From Lentisphaeria bacterium (GTDB lineage: Bacteria; Verrucomicrobiota; Lentisphaeria; Victivallales; Victivallaceae): a stretch of 47,243 nt of DNA. Position numbers and translations under genes: made by a program. How positions within the stretch are numbered: position 1 is the first letter of the stretch; each line of letters starts with the position of its first letter. Below the pieces are notes generated by a model. It did not search any database. It saw nothing but the letters and a program-made list of their open reading frames with translations, and was not told where the DNA came from. This document shows positions 16,998 to 25,828 of this stretch, piece after piece. The DNA lies in assembly GCA_017466125.1 (NCBI GenBank), contig JAFTUS010000223.1, positions 1 to 47,243 on the forward strand, in the 5' to 3' direction.

Positions 16998-18595
16998 GGC
17001 ATTCCTCCTTTTTTTGCGACAATAAAAAACATGGGTAAATTCATCGAATAACGGCGGTTGAAAACGTAGAGCCGATCGTATATGCGGTAACAGCGGCTCT
17101 CTTTTTCGGCAACTTTATCCTGAAAGCCGTCAGGGACAGGCAGTTCCTCCGGAAACGCATGGAGTTTCTCCGCCGCCAGTGCTGCCCCCTCCCCCGGAGC
17201 ATATCCGGCATCGAGCCACGCATACGCCAACGCTTTGCGGCTCTCCGGATAATCTTCCGTCAGAAATTCCTGAAGCATCGCAAAACGGCTTTGCAGACTG
17301 TAAAGACGGCGCAGTTCCAGCCCCCTCTCTTTGAAGAACGTCAGAAGAGCGGGGAACACCTGCGGATTTTCCCGGTACATGGTTCGCAAAACACCGTGCA
17401 GTACAGCGTGATTTGCCAACAGATCGAGCAGACGGGAGGCAAGGCGTGCTTCCAGAATATCTGCCGTTGTCATACAGGATGTTTTCATCACATCGTACGG
17501 CGGCTCCGGTGCGTAAATGATGCCGAACTCCTCCGTTTGCTGTTTCAGCGGAGTTCCCGGCAGGATCTTCAATACTTCCAGTTGTATTTCTGCGGGCGAA
17601 ACTTCCAGCAGCGTATCAATGTCTTTGAAGAGTGATTTCAACGTCTGTCCCGGCAGTCCGGCAAGCAGATCGGCGTGGGTTTCAAAACGCCCGGTATTGC
17701 AAAGGAAACGCAATCCCTCCAGAGCCTTATCGGGCGGACTCTTCCGTCCGATAAGCTGCTGGACATTTTCATCGAGCGTCTGAATACCCGCTTCAAGGTG
17801 CAGTTGCCCCGGCTTGGCGGAACTCAACTCTTTTTTCAACTCATCATTCAAAAACTGCGGATGGATCTCCAGATGGAAATGAATGTCGGGAAACTCTTCG
17901 CGGAACATCTTCAATAAGGCACAACTGCGTTCATAAGGCAGATTGAAGGTGCGGTCGAGCAGACGGATATCCCGGACACCTTTGCTGTGAAGTAAAGTCA
18001 ACTCTTCCCTGACCCGCTCCAACGGTTTCAGCCGCAGCTGCGTGCCGCCGCTGGTGCAGTAGGCGCATCCCATGGGGCATCCCCGTGAAGTCTCTACTTG
18101 CACAAACGGTTTATCGGTACGGAAAAATTCATCCGCTACCGACAGAGAACATTCCGCCCAATCCTCAAATACACCGTTGCCGTCAACGGGGAATATTCCG
18201 GGCGGCAGGCCGTTTTCCAGAAACGTGCGGAACTCCGTCTCCCCCTCTCCCCGGAAAACGGTGTGGATAAAGGAGTAATTCAAAAGTTTTTCCGCCCCCT
18301 CCCCCAGTGCCTCGGGGCCGCCGACGGCGATCCGGCAAGCGGGCGAAAGCGCGTGAAGCCTTCCCAGCACATCCAGCACTTCGCGGCGGTTGAAGAGGTA
18401 ACAACTCGCACAAACCAGATCCGGTTCCAAAGCGGCAATTTGAGAAGCGACAACACTCAAATCATCATCGGTAGTGCTTTCCACCCGGTGCCACTGCCAG
18501 TTCTCCAGATCAGCGCACGCACTGTGAAGCATGGGCAAAACCATGCCGGAGTGCGAAAAAGAACAGTTCAATGTAAGAAAAACCAGATGTTTCAT
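16994..18595 (-). CDS. B12-binding-domain radical SAM protein
   Basis: A 533-residue radical SAM enzyme. The N-terminal 140 residues have the Rossmann-like cobalamin-binding fold of COG1032 proteins (LEPDLVCASCYLFNRREVLDVL, RIAVGGPEA, FRGEGETEF). The [4Fe-4S] ligands are Cys173, Cys177 and Cys180 in RGCPMGCAYC. The SAM barrel continues through HLEAGIQTLDENV and DLLAGLPGQT to about 400. The tail resembles the DUF4080 extension found in this group. Such enzymes do methylations or other radical chemistry; the substrate is not evident. It overlaps genes at both ends by 4 bp (SDR downstream, permease upstream), so tight co-expression is expected. Confidence 0.9.
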   Translation of the reverse strand: MKHLVFLTLNCSFSHSGMVLPMLHSACADLENWQWHRVESTTDDDLSVVASQIAALEPDLVCASCYLFNRREVLDVLGRLHALSPACRIAVGGPEALGEGAEKLLNYSFIHTVFRGEGETEFRTFLENGLPPGIFPVDGNGVFEDWAECSLSVADEFFRTDKPFVQVETSRGCPMGCAYCTSGGTQLRLKPLERVREELTLLHSKGVRDIRLLDRTFNLPYERSCALLKMFREEFPDIHFHLEIHPQFLNDELKKELSSAKPGQLHLEAGIQTLDENVQQLIGRKSPPDKALEGLRFLCNTGRFETHADLLAGLPGQTLKSLFKDIDTLLEVSPAEIQLEVLKILPGTPLKQQTEEFGIIYAPEPPYDVMKTSCMTTADILEARLASRLLDLLANHAVLHGVLRTMYRENPQVFPALLTFFKERGLELRRLYSLQSRFAMLQEFLTEDYPESRKALAYAWLDAGYAPGEGAALAAEKLHAFPEELPVPDGFQDKVAEKESRCYRIYDRLYVFNRRYSMNLPMFFIVAKKGGMP

Positions 18596-19716
18596 GCTTT
18601 GGGTGTCAATGCTTTCCGGAGGGCTTCTCCTGTGAAATTGAATGCCAGTACGGCGATAAAAAGTGCCAGACCGGGGAAAAAGGTCAAGTGCCAGTAGGCG
18701 AGCGGGTTGTCACACGCCTGACGCAGAAGTCCGCCCCAACTTGCCGTGGGCGGCTGAACGCCGAACCCCAGAAAACTCAACGCATTTTCCACCCCGATCG
18801 CTCCGGCGATGCCAAATGTAAAACTCACCAGTATCGGCCCTGTGATATTCGGCAGCAGATGAAATGTCATCGTTCGCCACGGCGAAATCCCCGAAACTTC
18901 ACAACTCTGGATATAGGGCAAGGCACGCTGTTTGAGCGTCTCACCACGCACCAGAAAAGTCAGTCCGATCCACCCCGTCAGCCCGATCACGGCGATCACG
19001 ACCAGAATGGATTGCTCAAACTGGCGGTCTTTGAGCATGGACATCAAAATCAAAAGCAGCAGAAACGTCGGAAAACAGAGCAATACCTCCACCAGACGCA
19101 TCACCGTCAAATCAAACCAGCCCCGGTAAAATCCGGCAAACAAGCCGACAAGCGTACCGATCACAACTGTTATCGCCGTGGCAATGATCCCGACCGCAAG
19201 CGAAACTCTTGCGCCGTAAATCAGACGGCTTGCCACATCTCTGCCGACCTCATCACAACCGAGCCAGTGTTCTCTGTCCGGCGTGGCATAGGGTGTTCCC
19301 GCCAGTTCAAAAGGTCCGTAAGGAATGGGGGCAAAAACGGCACCGGGAGCCGTTCTTCTGTAATCGGTTTTGTCCACGACCGGTTCCGCCAGCAGGAAAG
19401 GGAGCAGCAGTAAAACTGCAATTACCGAAAGAACACTCCGCCGTATCACCTTGCGGCGGCAGAACTGCATCATGCCCCAGCAGGGAAGAAACAGCAAAAG
19501 CCAGTTGAAAAGTTGTTCAATGAAATACTCCGGACTGTCCGGAGCAAAAAATGCCGCAAGAAACGGAAAAGTGACCCCGTCACTCTGAACCCATATCAGC
19601 GGTCTGCCGTTGGCGAGCAGCGGTGCGGCAAGCGCAGGAAGTGCCAGCAGCAAAATCCCGAAAATGCCGATGTAAGCGGAGCGGAGTTTCCAAAACCGTT
19701 CAAGAGTCCGGTTCAT
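18592..19716 (-). CDS. ABC transporter permease, OppC/DppC type
   Basis: A 374-residue inner-membrane permease of peptide/nickel-type importers. An N-terminal pair of hydrophobic segments and an unusually long loop precede the transport core (about 165-370), which has ASRLIYGARVSLAVGIIA, the cytoplasmic coupling loop EVSGISPWRTMTFHLLPN and ENALSFLGFGVQPPTASWG, all typical of OppC/YejE. The pathway would need a partner permease, ATPases and a binding protein, none of which are in this operon. It abuts the NUDIX gene without a gap. Confidence 0.9.
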   Translation of the reverse strand: MNRTLERFWKLRSAYIGIFGILLLALPALAAPLLANGRPLIWVQSDGVTFPFLAAFFAPDSPEYFIEQLFNWLLLFLPCWGMMQFCRRKVIRRSVLSVIAVLLLLPFLLAEPVVDKTDYRRTAPGAVFAPIPYGPFELAGTPYATPDREHWLGCDEVGRDVASRLIYGARVSLAVGIIATAITVVIGTLVGLFAGFYRGWFDLTVMRLVEVLLCFPTFLLLLILMSMLKDRQFEQSILVVIAVIGLTGWIGLTFLVRGETLKQRALPYIQSCEVSGISPWRTMTFHLLPNITGPILVSFTFGIAGAIGVENALSFLGFGVQPPTASWGGLLRQACDNPLAYWHLTFFPGLALFIAVLAFNFTGEALRKALTPKA

Positions 19717-20223
19717 TCAAAGTACCCCTTCCGCAAGCAGACGTTTTATTTCAACGACCAGATTGGGCGTAAAAAGAGCGTGATTTTCTTCATCGAGCAA
19801 TTCCGCTTTTGTCCAGAAACGCACTTCGTCGATCTCCTCTTTCTGAAATGCGAACGGGCCGGAAAGTTTTGCCCCGAAAACACGGGTGTCTTCGGACTCG
19901 ATCTCATTGCGGATCTTCGCATCAAAGAGGAAGAAGAGTTCCGGTTCGCTTTTTACGCCCAACTCCTCACGGAGTTCCCGTTTTGCCCCCGCAAGATAAT
20001 CTTCGCCCAACGCCAGATGTCCGCCGACAGCGGTATCCCATTTGCCCGGCTGAATGTCTTTATCCATGGAACGTTTCTGCAGCAGCACCGCTCCGGTTTC
20101 AGGGTGAAAGACCATCACATGAGCCGTGTGGTGCAGTAAGGCGGGGTTGCCGTGGCACTCTTTGCGCAAGGCTTTCCCGATGCGGTTGCCCGCCTCGTCA
20201 TAAAGGTCGAAATACTCTTCCAT
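19717..20223 (-). CDS. NUDIX hydrolase
   Basis: A 168-residue NUDIX-fold protein. The box runs from Gly68 through Glu74, then R82-E-L-R-E86-E87-L-G89, a full match to GX5EX7REUXEEXGU. The sequence before it (AHVMVFHPETGAVLLQKRS, GKWDTAVGGHL) resembles YfcD/isopentenyl-diphosphate isomerase-like NUDIX proteins. It probably hydrolyses a nucleoside diphosphate derivative. Its stop is directly followed by the permease start, and one base separates it from the coiled-coil gene upstream. Confidence 0.92.
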   Translation of the reverse strand: MEEYFDLYDEAGNRIGKALRKECHGNPALLHHTAHVMVFHPETGAVLLQKRSMDKDIQPGKWDTAVGGHLALGEDYLAGAKRELREELGVKSEPELFFLFDAKIRNEIESEDTRVFGAKLSGPFAFQKEEIDEVRFWTKAELLDEENHALFTPNLVVEIKRLLAEGVL

Positions 20224-20224
20224 A

Positions 20225-20593
20225 TCACTCCTGACGGTTCAATTTTGTCCGCAACGCCTCTTCGTATGCAGAAAGGTTCTTCCTCAACCGTTCGATTGCC
20301 AGACGGCACTCCTCGATTTTGGCTTTTGCGGCGGCGGTCTGCTCTGCGGCGATCTCCTGATAATCTGCGTTCCGGATCGGGGCAGTCAACTGTTCCAATT
20401 CGGCAGAACGTTTTTCGATCGCCTGTTTGTAAGCGGCGATTTTCCGTTCCAGTTCAACGGGGTCCAGCCGTTCAGCCCTGACACGGATGGCTTCGGGGGT
20501 GTCTCCTTTTTCGATGTTCTTGCGCTGCCAGAAAAAGAAGCCGCCCCCTGCCAGCAGTGCGCCGATAAGCATCCAGGCAAGGGCTTTCAACAT
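20225..20593 (-). CDS. Small membrane-anchored coiled-coil protein
   Basis: 122 residues: an N-terminal membrane helix (ALAWMLIGALLAGGGFFFW), then a long charged helix (about 45-115) with heptad character, such as ELERKIAAYKQAIEKRSAEL. No family recognised. It lies between manB and the NUDIX gene with 1- and 3-bp gaps. A structural or tethering role is plausible but is inference only. Confidence 0.75.
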   Translation of the reverse strand: MLKALAWMLIGALLAGGGFFFWQRKNIEKGDTPEAIRVRAERLDPVELERKIAAYKQAIEKRSAELEQLTAPIRNADYQEIAAEQTAAAKAKIEECRLAIERLRKNLSAYEEALRTKLNRQE

Positions 20594-20596
20594 GAT

Positions 20597-21916
20597 TTAT
20601 TCACCGCGGATGATTTTGAGCAGTTCGTCCCGTTTCTCTTCCATGAGTTCTCTGGTATCGGCTTCGACGATCAACCGGAGCAAGGGTTCGGTGTTGGAAC
20701 TGCGGACGTTGAACCACCAGTTGGAGTATTCCGAAGAGATGCCGTCCAACTCGTACATATTGCCGTCATTGTATCTGGCTTTGATAGCGGCAAGAATGGG
20801 TTTCACATCGGCAACGCGGGAGTTGATCTCGCCGCTGGCAAAGTATTTGCGGAGCGGTTTGACCAGTTCGGCGACTTTCTGATTTTTCTTGCAGATGAGG
20901 TTTGAAAGCATGATCATTGCCAAACCCTGACTTTCAGCAGTGAAGTTCTGCTTGAAGTAGTAGTGACCGGAAAGTTCACCGGCGAAAACAGCATCATTTT
21001 CCCGCATCTGGGCTTTGATGAAAGCGTGACCGACCCGGCTCTGAATGGCTTTGCCGCCATTTTCTTCGATGCACTCTTTGACCGCACGGCTGCTGCGGAG
21101 GTCGTACAGAATGGTCGCCGGACCGTTGGAGAGAATATCCTGAGCGATCAGAGCGGTAAACAAGTCCATGGGGATGATTTCACCCTCGTTGTCGATAAAG
21201 CCGCAGCGGTCGGCATCGCCGTCAAAGGCGGCACCGAAATCCGCACCGACCTCTTTGACCTTGGCGCGGATGGCATCCAGCGTGGAGAGGTGCAGCGGAT
21301 TGGCTTCGTGGTTGGGGAAGGTTCCGTCCAGTTCATCGTACATGGGAACGATGTCGAAAAGGTCGGTAATACCGGCGATCTCATAAAGCCCCATGGAGTT
21401 GGCATAGTCCACAACGACTTTCAGTTTGCGGTCCATTTTGGCGAAAGAGCGGAGGAATGCGGCATATTCCGGTTTGATGTCGTAAGTAGACATAGTGCCG
21501 GGTTTGTCGCACTTCTTCCAGGATTTTTCTTCGACGATCTTCTGGATATCCATGATGCCGGTCGCACCGGAGATGGGGACTGCATTGGCGATGCAGAGTT
21601 TGAAACCATTCCATTCGCCGGGATTGTGGCTGGCGGTGATTATCACACTGCCGTCAGCCTTGAGCGTGCCGTTGGCGAAATAACTCTGGGGGGTGGAACT
21701 CAAACCGAGGTCGATCACATCGGCACCCTGTGCCATCATGCCTTTGGCGAGGCCTTCAAAAAGGGGCTGTGAGTGGGGGCGCATATCTCTGCCGACCACA
21801 ACTTTTTTTGCGCCGGTGAACTCGATATATGCGCGGCCGATGGCTTCGGCAATATCTGCATTGATTTCATTGGGGTAGATCCCGCGGATATCATAGGCTT
21901 TGAAAATTCCTGACAT
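20597..21916 (-). CDS. manB: Phosphomannomutase/phosphoglucomutase
   Basis: A 439-residue alpha-D-phosphohexomutase that interconverts hexose 6- and 1-phosphates, feeding GDP-mannose or UDP-glucose synthesis for surface glycans. The phosphoserine is Ser96 in ITASHNPGEWNG. The metal loop DGDADR is at 232-237, and the C-terminal phosphate-binding loop is VRSSNTEPLLRLIVEA. Length fits bifunctional PMM/PGM enzymes (AlgC-like); which sugar dominates is not readable. It is the first gene of the leftward operon and has GGAGAAAG ahead of its start. Confidence 0.94.
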   Translation of the reverse strand: MSGIFKAYDIRGIYPNEINADIAEAIGRAYIEFTGAKKVVVGRDMRPHSQPLFEGLAKGMMAQGADVIDLGLSSTPQSYFANGTLKADGSVIITASHNPGEWNGFKLCIANAVPISGATGIMDIQKIVEEKSWKKCDKPGTMSTYDIKPEYAAFLRSFAKMDRKLKVVVDYANSMGLYEIAGITDLFDIVPMYDELDGTFPNHEANPLHLSTLDAIRAKVKEVGADFGAAFDGDADRCGFIDNEGEIIPMDLFTALIAQDILSNGPATILYDLRSSRAVKECIEENGGKAIQSRVGHAFIKAQMRENDAVFAGELSGHYYFKQNFTAESQGLAMIMLSNLICKKNQKVAELVKPLRKYFASGEINSRVADVKPILAAIKARYNDGNMYELDGISSEYSNWWFNVRSSNTEPLLRLIVEADTRELMEEKRDELLKIIRGE

Positions 21917-21947
21917 AATCTTTCTCCTTGTTTTTTGTTGTTTTTAT

Positions 21948-21976
21948 AAAATAATACAGCGAAAGGCTTTTTTCAA
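21948..21976 (-). promoter_or_regulatory. manB operon promoter
   Basis: On the minus strand TTGAAA (21976-21971), 17-bp spacer, TATTTT (21953-21948), about 30 bp ahead of the start codon. It would drive all six genes down to 16272. Confidence 0.5.
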
Positions 21977-22079
21977 CTTTAATATCGCTTTTTACGGTAC
22001 ATTTTTCCGCAAACTTCTCCGAAACGGCTGAACAATTAATGAAAATTAAGGGATATATGTAACTTTTTTTTAAAAAAAT

Positions 22080-22107
22080 TTGAATATTTCCAAACTCTAT
22101 GTATATT
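22080..22107 (+). promoter_or_regulatory. Promoter of the two-HTH regulator
   Basis: TTGAAT (22080-22085), 16-bp spacer, TATATT (22102-22107). The 242-bp divergent gap (21917-22158) is strongly AT-rich and otherwise holds only the manB promoter and the palindrome at 22116. Confidence 0.5.
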
Positions 22108-22115
22108 TATTATTG

Positions 22116-22126
22116 TTTACTGTAAA
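22116..22126. promoter_or_regulatory. Possible operator palindrome at the +1 region
   Basis: TTTAC-T-GTAAA is a perfect 11-bp palindrome placed 9 bp after the -10 box of the gene for a two-HTH regulator. Autorepression is a natural reading, but the palindrome is short and the region AT-rich. Confidence 0.35.
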
Positions 22127-22158
22127 AACGTTATATCAACAGAAGGAAATGATGATTT

Positions 22159-23109
22159 ATGACAGTTACACCTTTGAAAGTAAAATTCGGCGCATTGTTG
22201 AAAGAAAACCTGAACGCCGCCGGCAAACGGCAGAAAGAAATGGCGGAATTGCTCGGTATTTCCAGTGCGGCAATCTCTCAAGTATTGCATGGCAAAAACA
22301 CATTCAGCAAAAGGCAGCTTGATGCTGTGATCGAATGGCTGAAACTCAACCGCACCCAAAGTGCTCAACTTTCATCCGTGCTGAACCAGATCCGGAATGG
22401 AGAAACCCAACTGCTTTCCCCGTTTAACCGTTTTCTGTTTTCGCTCCGGAGTGAGCGGGGATTTTCCATTCCGCAACTGGCTGACAAGTCCGGCATTTCC
22501 TATGCCCGTCTGATGGAATTGGAAAAAAGCAATGAGGCAAAACCGGCGTATGATGAAGCCGTCAGCCTCAGTTTGCATCTGAAATGTTCCGTTGCAGACC
22601 TTCTGCGCTGTTCCGGAAGTCACCTTACCGAAATCCAATCCCTGGGCGACCCGGATCAGGTTTCACAGGTTTGCGTCGGTGTCGCAGACAGTTCGACCCC
22701 GTGGAACAACACACCGATCCCGATGATCGCGCTGAACACGCTTGCCGATTATGATCCCCAGCGGGGACTTCTGGAGTATTCCTGCCAAAAAGCACACCGG
22801 CTGCTGCTGAAAAAAAACAAATGGTACGGCATCCCCGTAATTGCTGCTGAATGTGACGCCATGGACCTGACGCTGCGTTTCCCCGGCCGTGCCCGGCTGA
22901 TCATCGGCACGCAGCGTCCTACGAATTACAATCAATTCGACTTGTGCTTTACCAAAAACGGTAAATTTTTCCTCCGGCAGCAGATCGGTTTCAAACAACA
23001 GGTATTCCGCAGTGCCGGTTTTACAGCGGACAACGCCCCGATCCTCTGGACTTTGCCGGTACTGGAATTGAAACTTCTGCCGACCTACGACCCCGAAGAG
23101 GAAATATGA
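22159..23109 (+). CDS. Transcriptional regulator with two XRE-type HTH domains
   Basis: 316 residues. A first helix-turn-helix (about 10-65, with KEMAELLGISSAAISQVLHGKNTFS) and a second one (about 90-150, with FSIPQLADKSGISYARLMELEKS) precede a C-terminal domain of about 150 residues (IPVIAAECDAMDLTLRFPGRARLIIG). That end is somewhat like the sensing domain of phage-type repressors but shows no obvious Ser/Lys protease dyad. It probably binds DNA at two half-sites or dimerises through the tail. It is divergent from manB and upstream of uppP. Ligand unknown. Confidence 0.8.
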   Translation: MTVTPLKVKFGALLKENLNAAGKRQKEMAELLGISSAAISQVLHGKNTFSKRQLDAVIEWLKLNRTQSAQLSSVLNQIRNGETQLLSPFNRFLFSLRSERGFSIPQLADKSGISYARLMELEKSNEAKPAYDEAVSLSLHLKCSVADLLRCSGSHLTEIQSLGDPDQVSQVCVGVADSSTPWNNTPIPMIALNTLADYDPQRGLLEYSCQKAHRLLLKKNKWYGIPVIAAECDAMDLTLRFPGRARLIIGTQRPTNYNQFDLCFTKNGKFFLRQQIGFKQQVFRSAGFTADNAPILWTLPVLELKLLPTYDPEEEI

Positions 23110-23119
23110 GGTCGCGCTG

Positions 23120-23365
23120 ATGGGCAGAAAGGGTTGTATCCGGGGGCTTATTTCCGGCTGTTTCGTACTGCTGGTGCTTTGTTTTGCCGTATGTTTTTTC
23201 GCCTACAACTGGTTTCAGTATCAGAAAGCGGAAGCGGAAAGAAACAACATTTCCCTGACGACCCAGATCGCCCGGAGTTTTCAGAATATAAACGATCCGC
23301 CGCCCAAATATGACGAAATCAAAAGGGGAAACGGAAAAACCGAAGAAAAGAAAGATGTGAAATAA
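23120..23365 (+). CDS. Small membrane protein
   Basis: 81 residues with one strong membrane helix (about 9-31, LISGCFVLLVLCFAVCFFAY) and a charged soluble tail that ends in lysines. No family recognised. It starts 10 bp after the regulator stop and is followed immediately (0 bp) by uppP, so all three may share a transcript. Confidence 0.65.
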   Translation: MGRKGCIRGLISGCFVLLVLCFAVCFFAYNWFQYQKAEAERNNISLTTQIARSFQNINDPPPKYDEIKRGNGKTEEKKDVK

Positions 23366-24199
23366 ATGACGGCTGACAGCCTTGTTCAAATCATTATCCT
23401 TGCAATCATTCAGGGGATCGCGGAATTTCTGCCGATCAGTTCCTCCGGACATCTTGCACTGCTGGGCAATCTGCTGAAAATCGACCCCGAAGCCAATTTG
23501 ACGCTGGGGATACTCCTCCATGCGGGGTCTCTTCTGGCGATATGCGTATTTTATTACCGCACATTGCTTGGATTTCTGCATAAAAACCAGCGTCATCTGG
23601 CACTTATGGTGTTTGTCGGCACATTACCGGCGGCGGCGGTCGGTCTTACCCTCAAACTTACCGGGGTGGCGGAAACGATGTTTGATTTCCCTCTGCTGAT
23701 CGGACTATGTTTTCTCATTACAGCGACACTGCTGCGTATGACGGAAAAGGAAAAACTCATCGTCAAACCCTCTCCCGACGCCCCTCCGACCACGTTACAG
23801 GAGATCACGCCCCGTCAGGCGTTGACAGTCGGCTTTGCTCAGGCTTTCGCTATTCTGCCTGGCATCTCCCGTTCCGGCAGTACGATCGCAGCGGGTATTC
23901 TCAGCGGGATAAACCGGGAAGCGGCAGGAAATTTCTCTTTTCTGCTGGCACTGCCGGTCATCGGCGGAGCCGTTTTGCTCGAACTGCTCGAGACGCTCCG
24001 TGCGGCACAGACTGCGGAGGTAACGCAAAGTTCCGACGGTCTGCAGCTCTTCATCGGCTTTGCCGTCTCTGCCCTTGTCAGTTTCGGAGCGTTGAGCCTG
24101 CTTATGAAATTGATCCGCAAAGGAAAACTGGCATGGTTTTCCTGGTATTTATACAGTATCGGTATTGCCGTTATCATTTGGCAAATCACCCAACGATAA
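23366..24199 (+). CDS. uppP: Undecaprenyl-diphosphate phosphatase
   Basis: A 277-residue integral membrane enzyme (BacA family) that recycles the lipid carrier for peptidoglycan and other glycans by removing a phosphate from C55-PP. The signature IIQGIAEFLPISSSGHL (about 14-30) and the second motif ILPGISRSGSTIAAG are present, with about eight membrane segments. Its first ATG directly follows the preceding stop codon. It gives bacitracin resistance when overexpressed in other bacteria. Confidence 0.97.
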   Translation: MTADSLVQIIILAIIQGIAEFLPISSSGHLALLGNLLKIDPEANLTLGILLHAGSLLAICVFYYRTLLGFLHKNQRHLALMVFVGTLPAAAVGLTLKLTGVAETMFDFPLLIGLCFLITATLLRMTEKEKLIVKPSPDAPPTTLQEITPRQALTVGFAQAFAILPGISRSGSTIAAGILSGINREAAGNFSFLLALPVIGGAVLLELLETLRAAQTAEVTQSSDGLQLFIGFAVSALVSFGALSLLMKLIRKGKLAWFSWYLYSIGIAVIIWQITQR

Positions 24200-24211
24200 G
24201 GAATTGAACTA

Positions 24212-25012
24212 ATGAAAATATTGTTTCTCGGAGCCGGAAAAATGGCGACTGCCATTGCCGGGGGCATTGTCAATGCCCGCCTCTGCAAAGCAGATGAACT
24301 GACCGCATTCGACGTTTCCCCCGCCGCGGCAAAACTGTTTTCAGAACAGACCGGCGTTGTTTGTGCGACAAGCGGTCTGCCGGAACTCGTCCGGCAGGCA
24401 GAAGCTCTGCTCATCGCTGTAAAACCGCAAACATTACAGGAGGCCCTCGCCCCGTTGAAAGGCACTTTGCAGGACAAATGCCTTCTCTCTATCGTTGCAG
24501 GTATGCCCATCGAGAAGATCGCCGCGCTCTCCGGAGCAGAACGGATCATCCGCATTATGCCCAACACCCCCGCTCTGGTCGGCTGCGGAGCCGCCGGGAT
24601 CGCCCGGGGTGCGGGTGCAAAAGAGGAAGATCTTCAGTTGGCAATGGATATCTTTTCTGCCGTCGGCACGGCATGTACCGTCCCGGAAAAAAATCTGGAT
24701 GCCATCACCGCACTTTCCGGCAGCGGTCCGGCTTATGTTTTTGAATTTATTCAGGCGTTGGCAGACGGAGGGGTCGCAGTCGGACTTTCCAGAGATACAG
24801 CCAATGCTCTTGCAGTTCAAACTGTGATCGGTGCCGCCGAAATGGTACGGCAGACCGCATTGCACCCCACTTTGCTGAAAGATCAGGTGACAAGCCCGGC
24901 AGGAACGACGATCGCAGCACTGGAGGTTCTGGAAGACCGTGCCTTTGCCGGAGCAGTGATCGCCGCCGTCAGGGCCGCCGCAAAACGTTCAGAAGAATTG
25001 GGAAGGAAATAA
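24212..25012 (+). CDS. proC: Pyrroline-5-carboxylate reductase
   Basis: 266 residues; catalyses the last step of proline synthesis, using NAD(P)H to reduce pyrroline-5-carboxylate. The N-terminal LFLGAGKMATAIAGG is the nucleotide-binding loop. AVKPQTLQE, RIMPNTPALVG and the family signature block LSGSGPAYVFEFIQALADGG follow, and VTSPAGTTIAALEVLE closes it. Full length. It lies 12 bp after uppP in the same direction. Confidence 0.97.
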   Translation: MKILFLGAGKMATAIAGGIVNARLCKADELTAFDVSPAAAKLFSEQTGVVCATSGLPELVRQAEALLIAVKPQTLQEALAPLKGTLQDKCLLSIVAGMPIEKIAALSGAERIIRIMPNTPALVGCGAAGIARGAGAKEEDLQLAMDIFSAVGTACTVPEKNLDAITALSGSGPAYVFEFIQALADGGVAVGLSRDTANALAVQTVIGAAEMVRQTALHPTLLKDQVTSPAGTTIAALEVLEDRAFAGAVIAAVRAAAKRSEELGRK

Positions 25013-25016
25013 TTTT

Positions 25017-25763
25017 ATGAATTCAGAAAAATGTCTCTCCGTCGTTATGCCCGCCTATAACGAAGAAGCAACCATCGTGGAGATCGTAAACCGGGTTTTG
25101 AGCCGTCCTGAAGTGGGGGAGTTGATCATCGTCAACGATGCCTCCAAAGATAACACGTGGGAAAAACTTCAAACCTTCTCCGGCAATGACCGGGTAAAAC
25201 TGCTCAATCAGGAGGTCAATCAGGGCAAGGGAGCGGCACTCATCCGCGGATTTCAGGCGGCGCAGATGCCTTTTGTAATGGTTCAGGATGCCGACTTTGA
25301 ATATACGCCCGAAGATTATCCGATCGTGCTGGCTCCTCTGCTGGCAGGAAAAGCCGATGTTGTTTACGGTTCCCGTTTCATGGGAACTCCGGGACAGGTC
25401 CGTTTCTTCCGTCATGAAATGGGCAACAAATTCCTGACTTTTCTTTCCAACTTCTTTTCGGACATCCACCTTTCCGACATGGAAACCTGCTACAAGGCGT
25501 TCCGCCGGGAAGTTATTCAGAATTTGAAACTGGAGTCCTGCCGTTTCGGGATCGAGGTGGAAATGACGGCAAAACTGGCACGCCCCAAACGATTGCGCAT
25601 CTGGGAAGTGCCGATTTCGTACAATCCCCGCCGTTACGATGAAGGCAAGAAAATCGGCTGGCGTGACGGTTTTGCCGCTCTTTTTCACATCCTTCATTTC
25701 AATGTTTTCAATTCGGATGAAAAAAGTTTCGTCCGCCCCTGGGACGAGGTTCTGAAAAAATAG
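25017..25763 (+). CDS. Family 2 glycosyltransferase (DPM1-like)
   Basis: 248 residues. A cytoplasmic GT-A enzyme resembling polyprenyl-phosphate mannose/glucose synthases: SVVMPAYNEEATIVEIV at the start, IVNDASKDNT, VMVQDADFEYTPEDYP (the metal-binding DxD-like site) and YGSRFMG. There are no membrane helices at the C-terminus. It may supply the lipid-linked sugar donor used by a GT-C enzyme like the one at 10227. It follows proC by 4 bp. Confidence 0.92.
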   Translation: MNSEKCLSVVMPAYNEEATIVEIVNRVLSRPEVGELIIVNDASKDNTWEKLQTFSGNDRVKLLNQEVNQGKGAALIRGFQAAQMPFVMVQDADFEYTPEDYPIVLAPLLAGKADVVYGSRFMGTPGQVRFFRHEMGNKFLTFLSNFFSDIHLSDMETCYKAFRREVIQNLKLESCRFGIEVEMTAKLARPKRLRIWEVPISYNPRRYDEGKKIGWRDGFAALFHILHFNVFNSDEKSFVRPWDEVLKK

Positions 25764-25773
25764 GATCTTTTAT

Positions 25774-25802
25774 TTGACAAATGCCTTGACCGGTGATACG
25801 TT
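25774..25802 (+). promoter_or_regulatory. Tad locus promoter
   Basis: TTGACA (25774-25779), 17-bp spacer, TACGTT (25797-25802), ahead of cpaB. The -10 box is poor. A second TTGACC occurs at 25786. Confidence 0.4.
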
Positions 25803-25828
25803 ATTAAAGCAACAACAGGAGTTTACAG

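Noticed and set aside
16994..18595. BchE-type chlorophyll enzyme
   Set aside because: Cobalamin-type radical SAM proteins share this layout, but there are no photosynthesis genes nearby. Kept as a generic family call.
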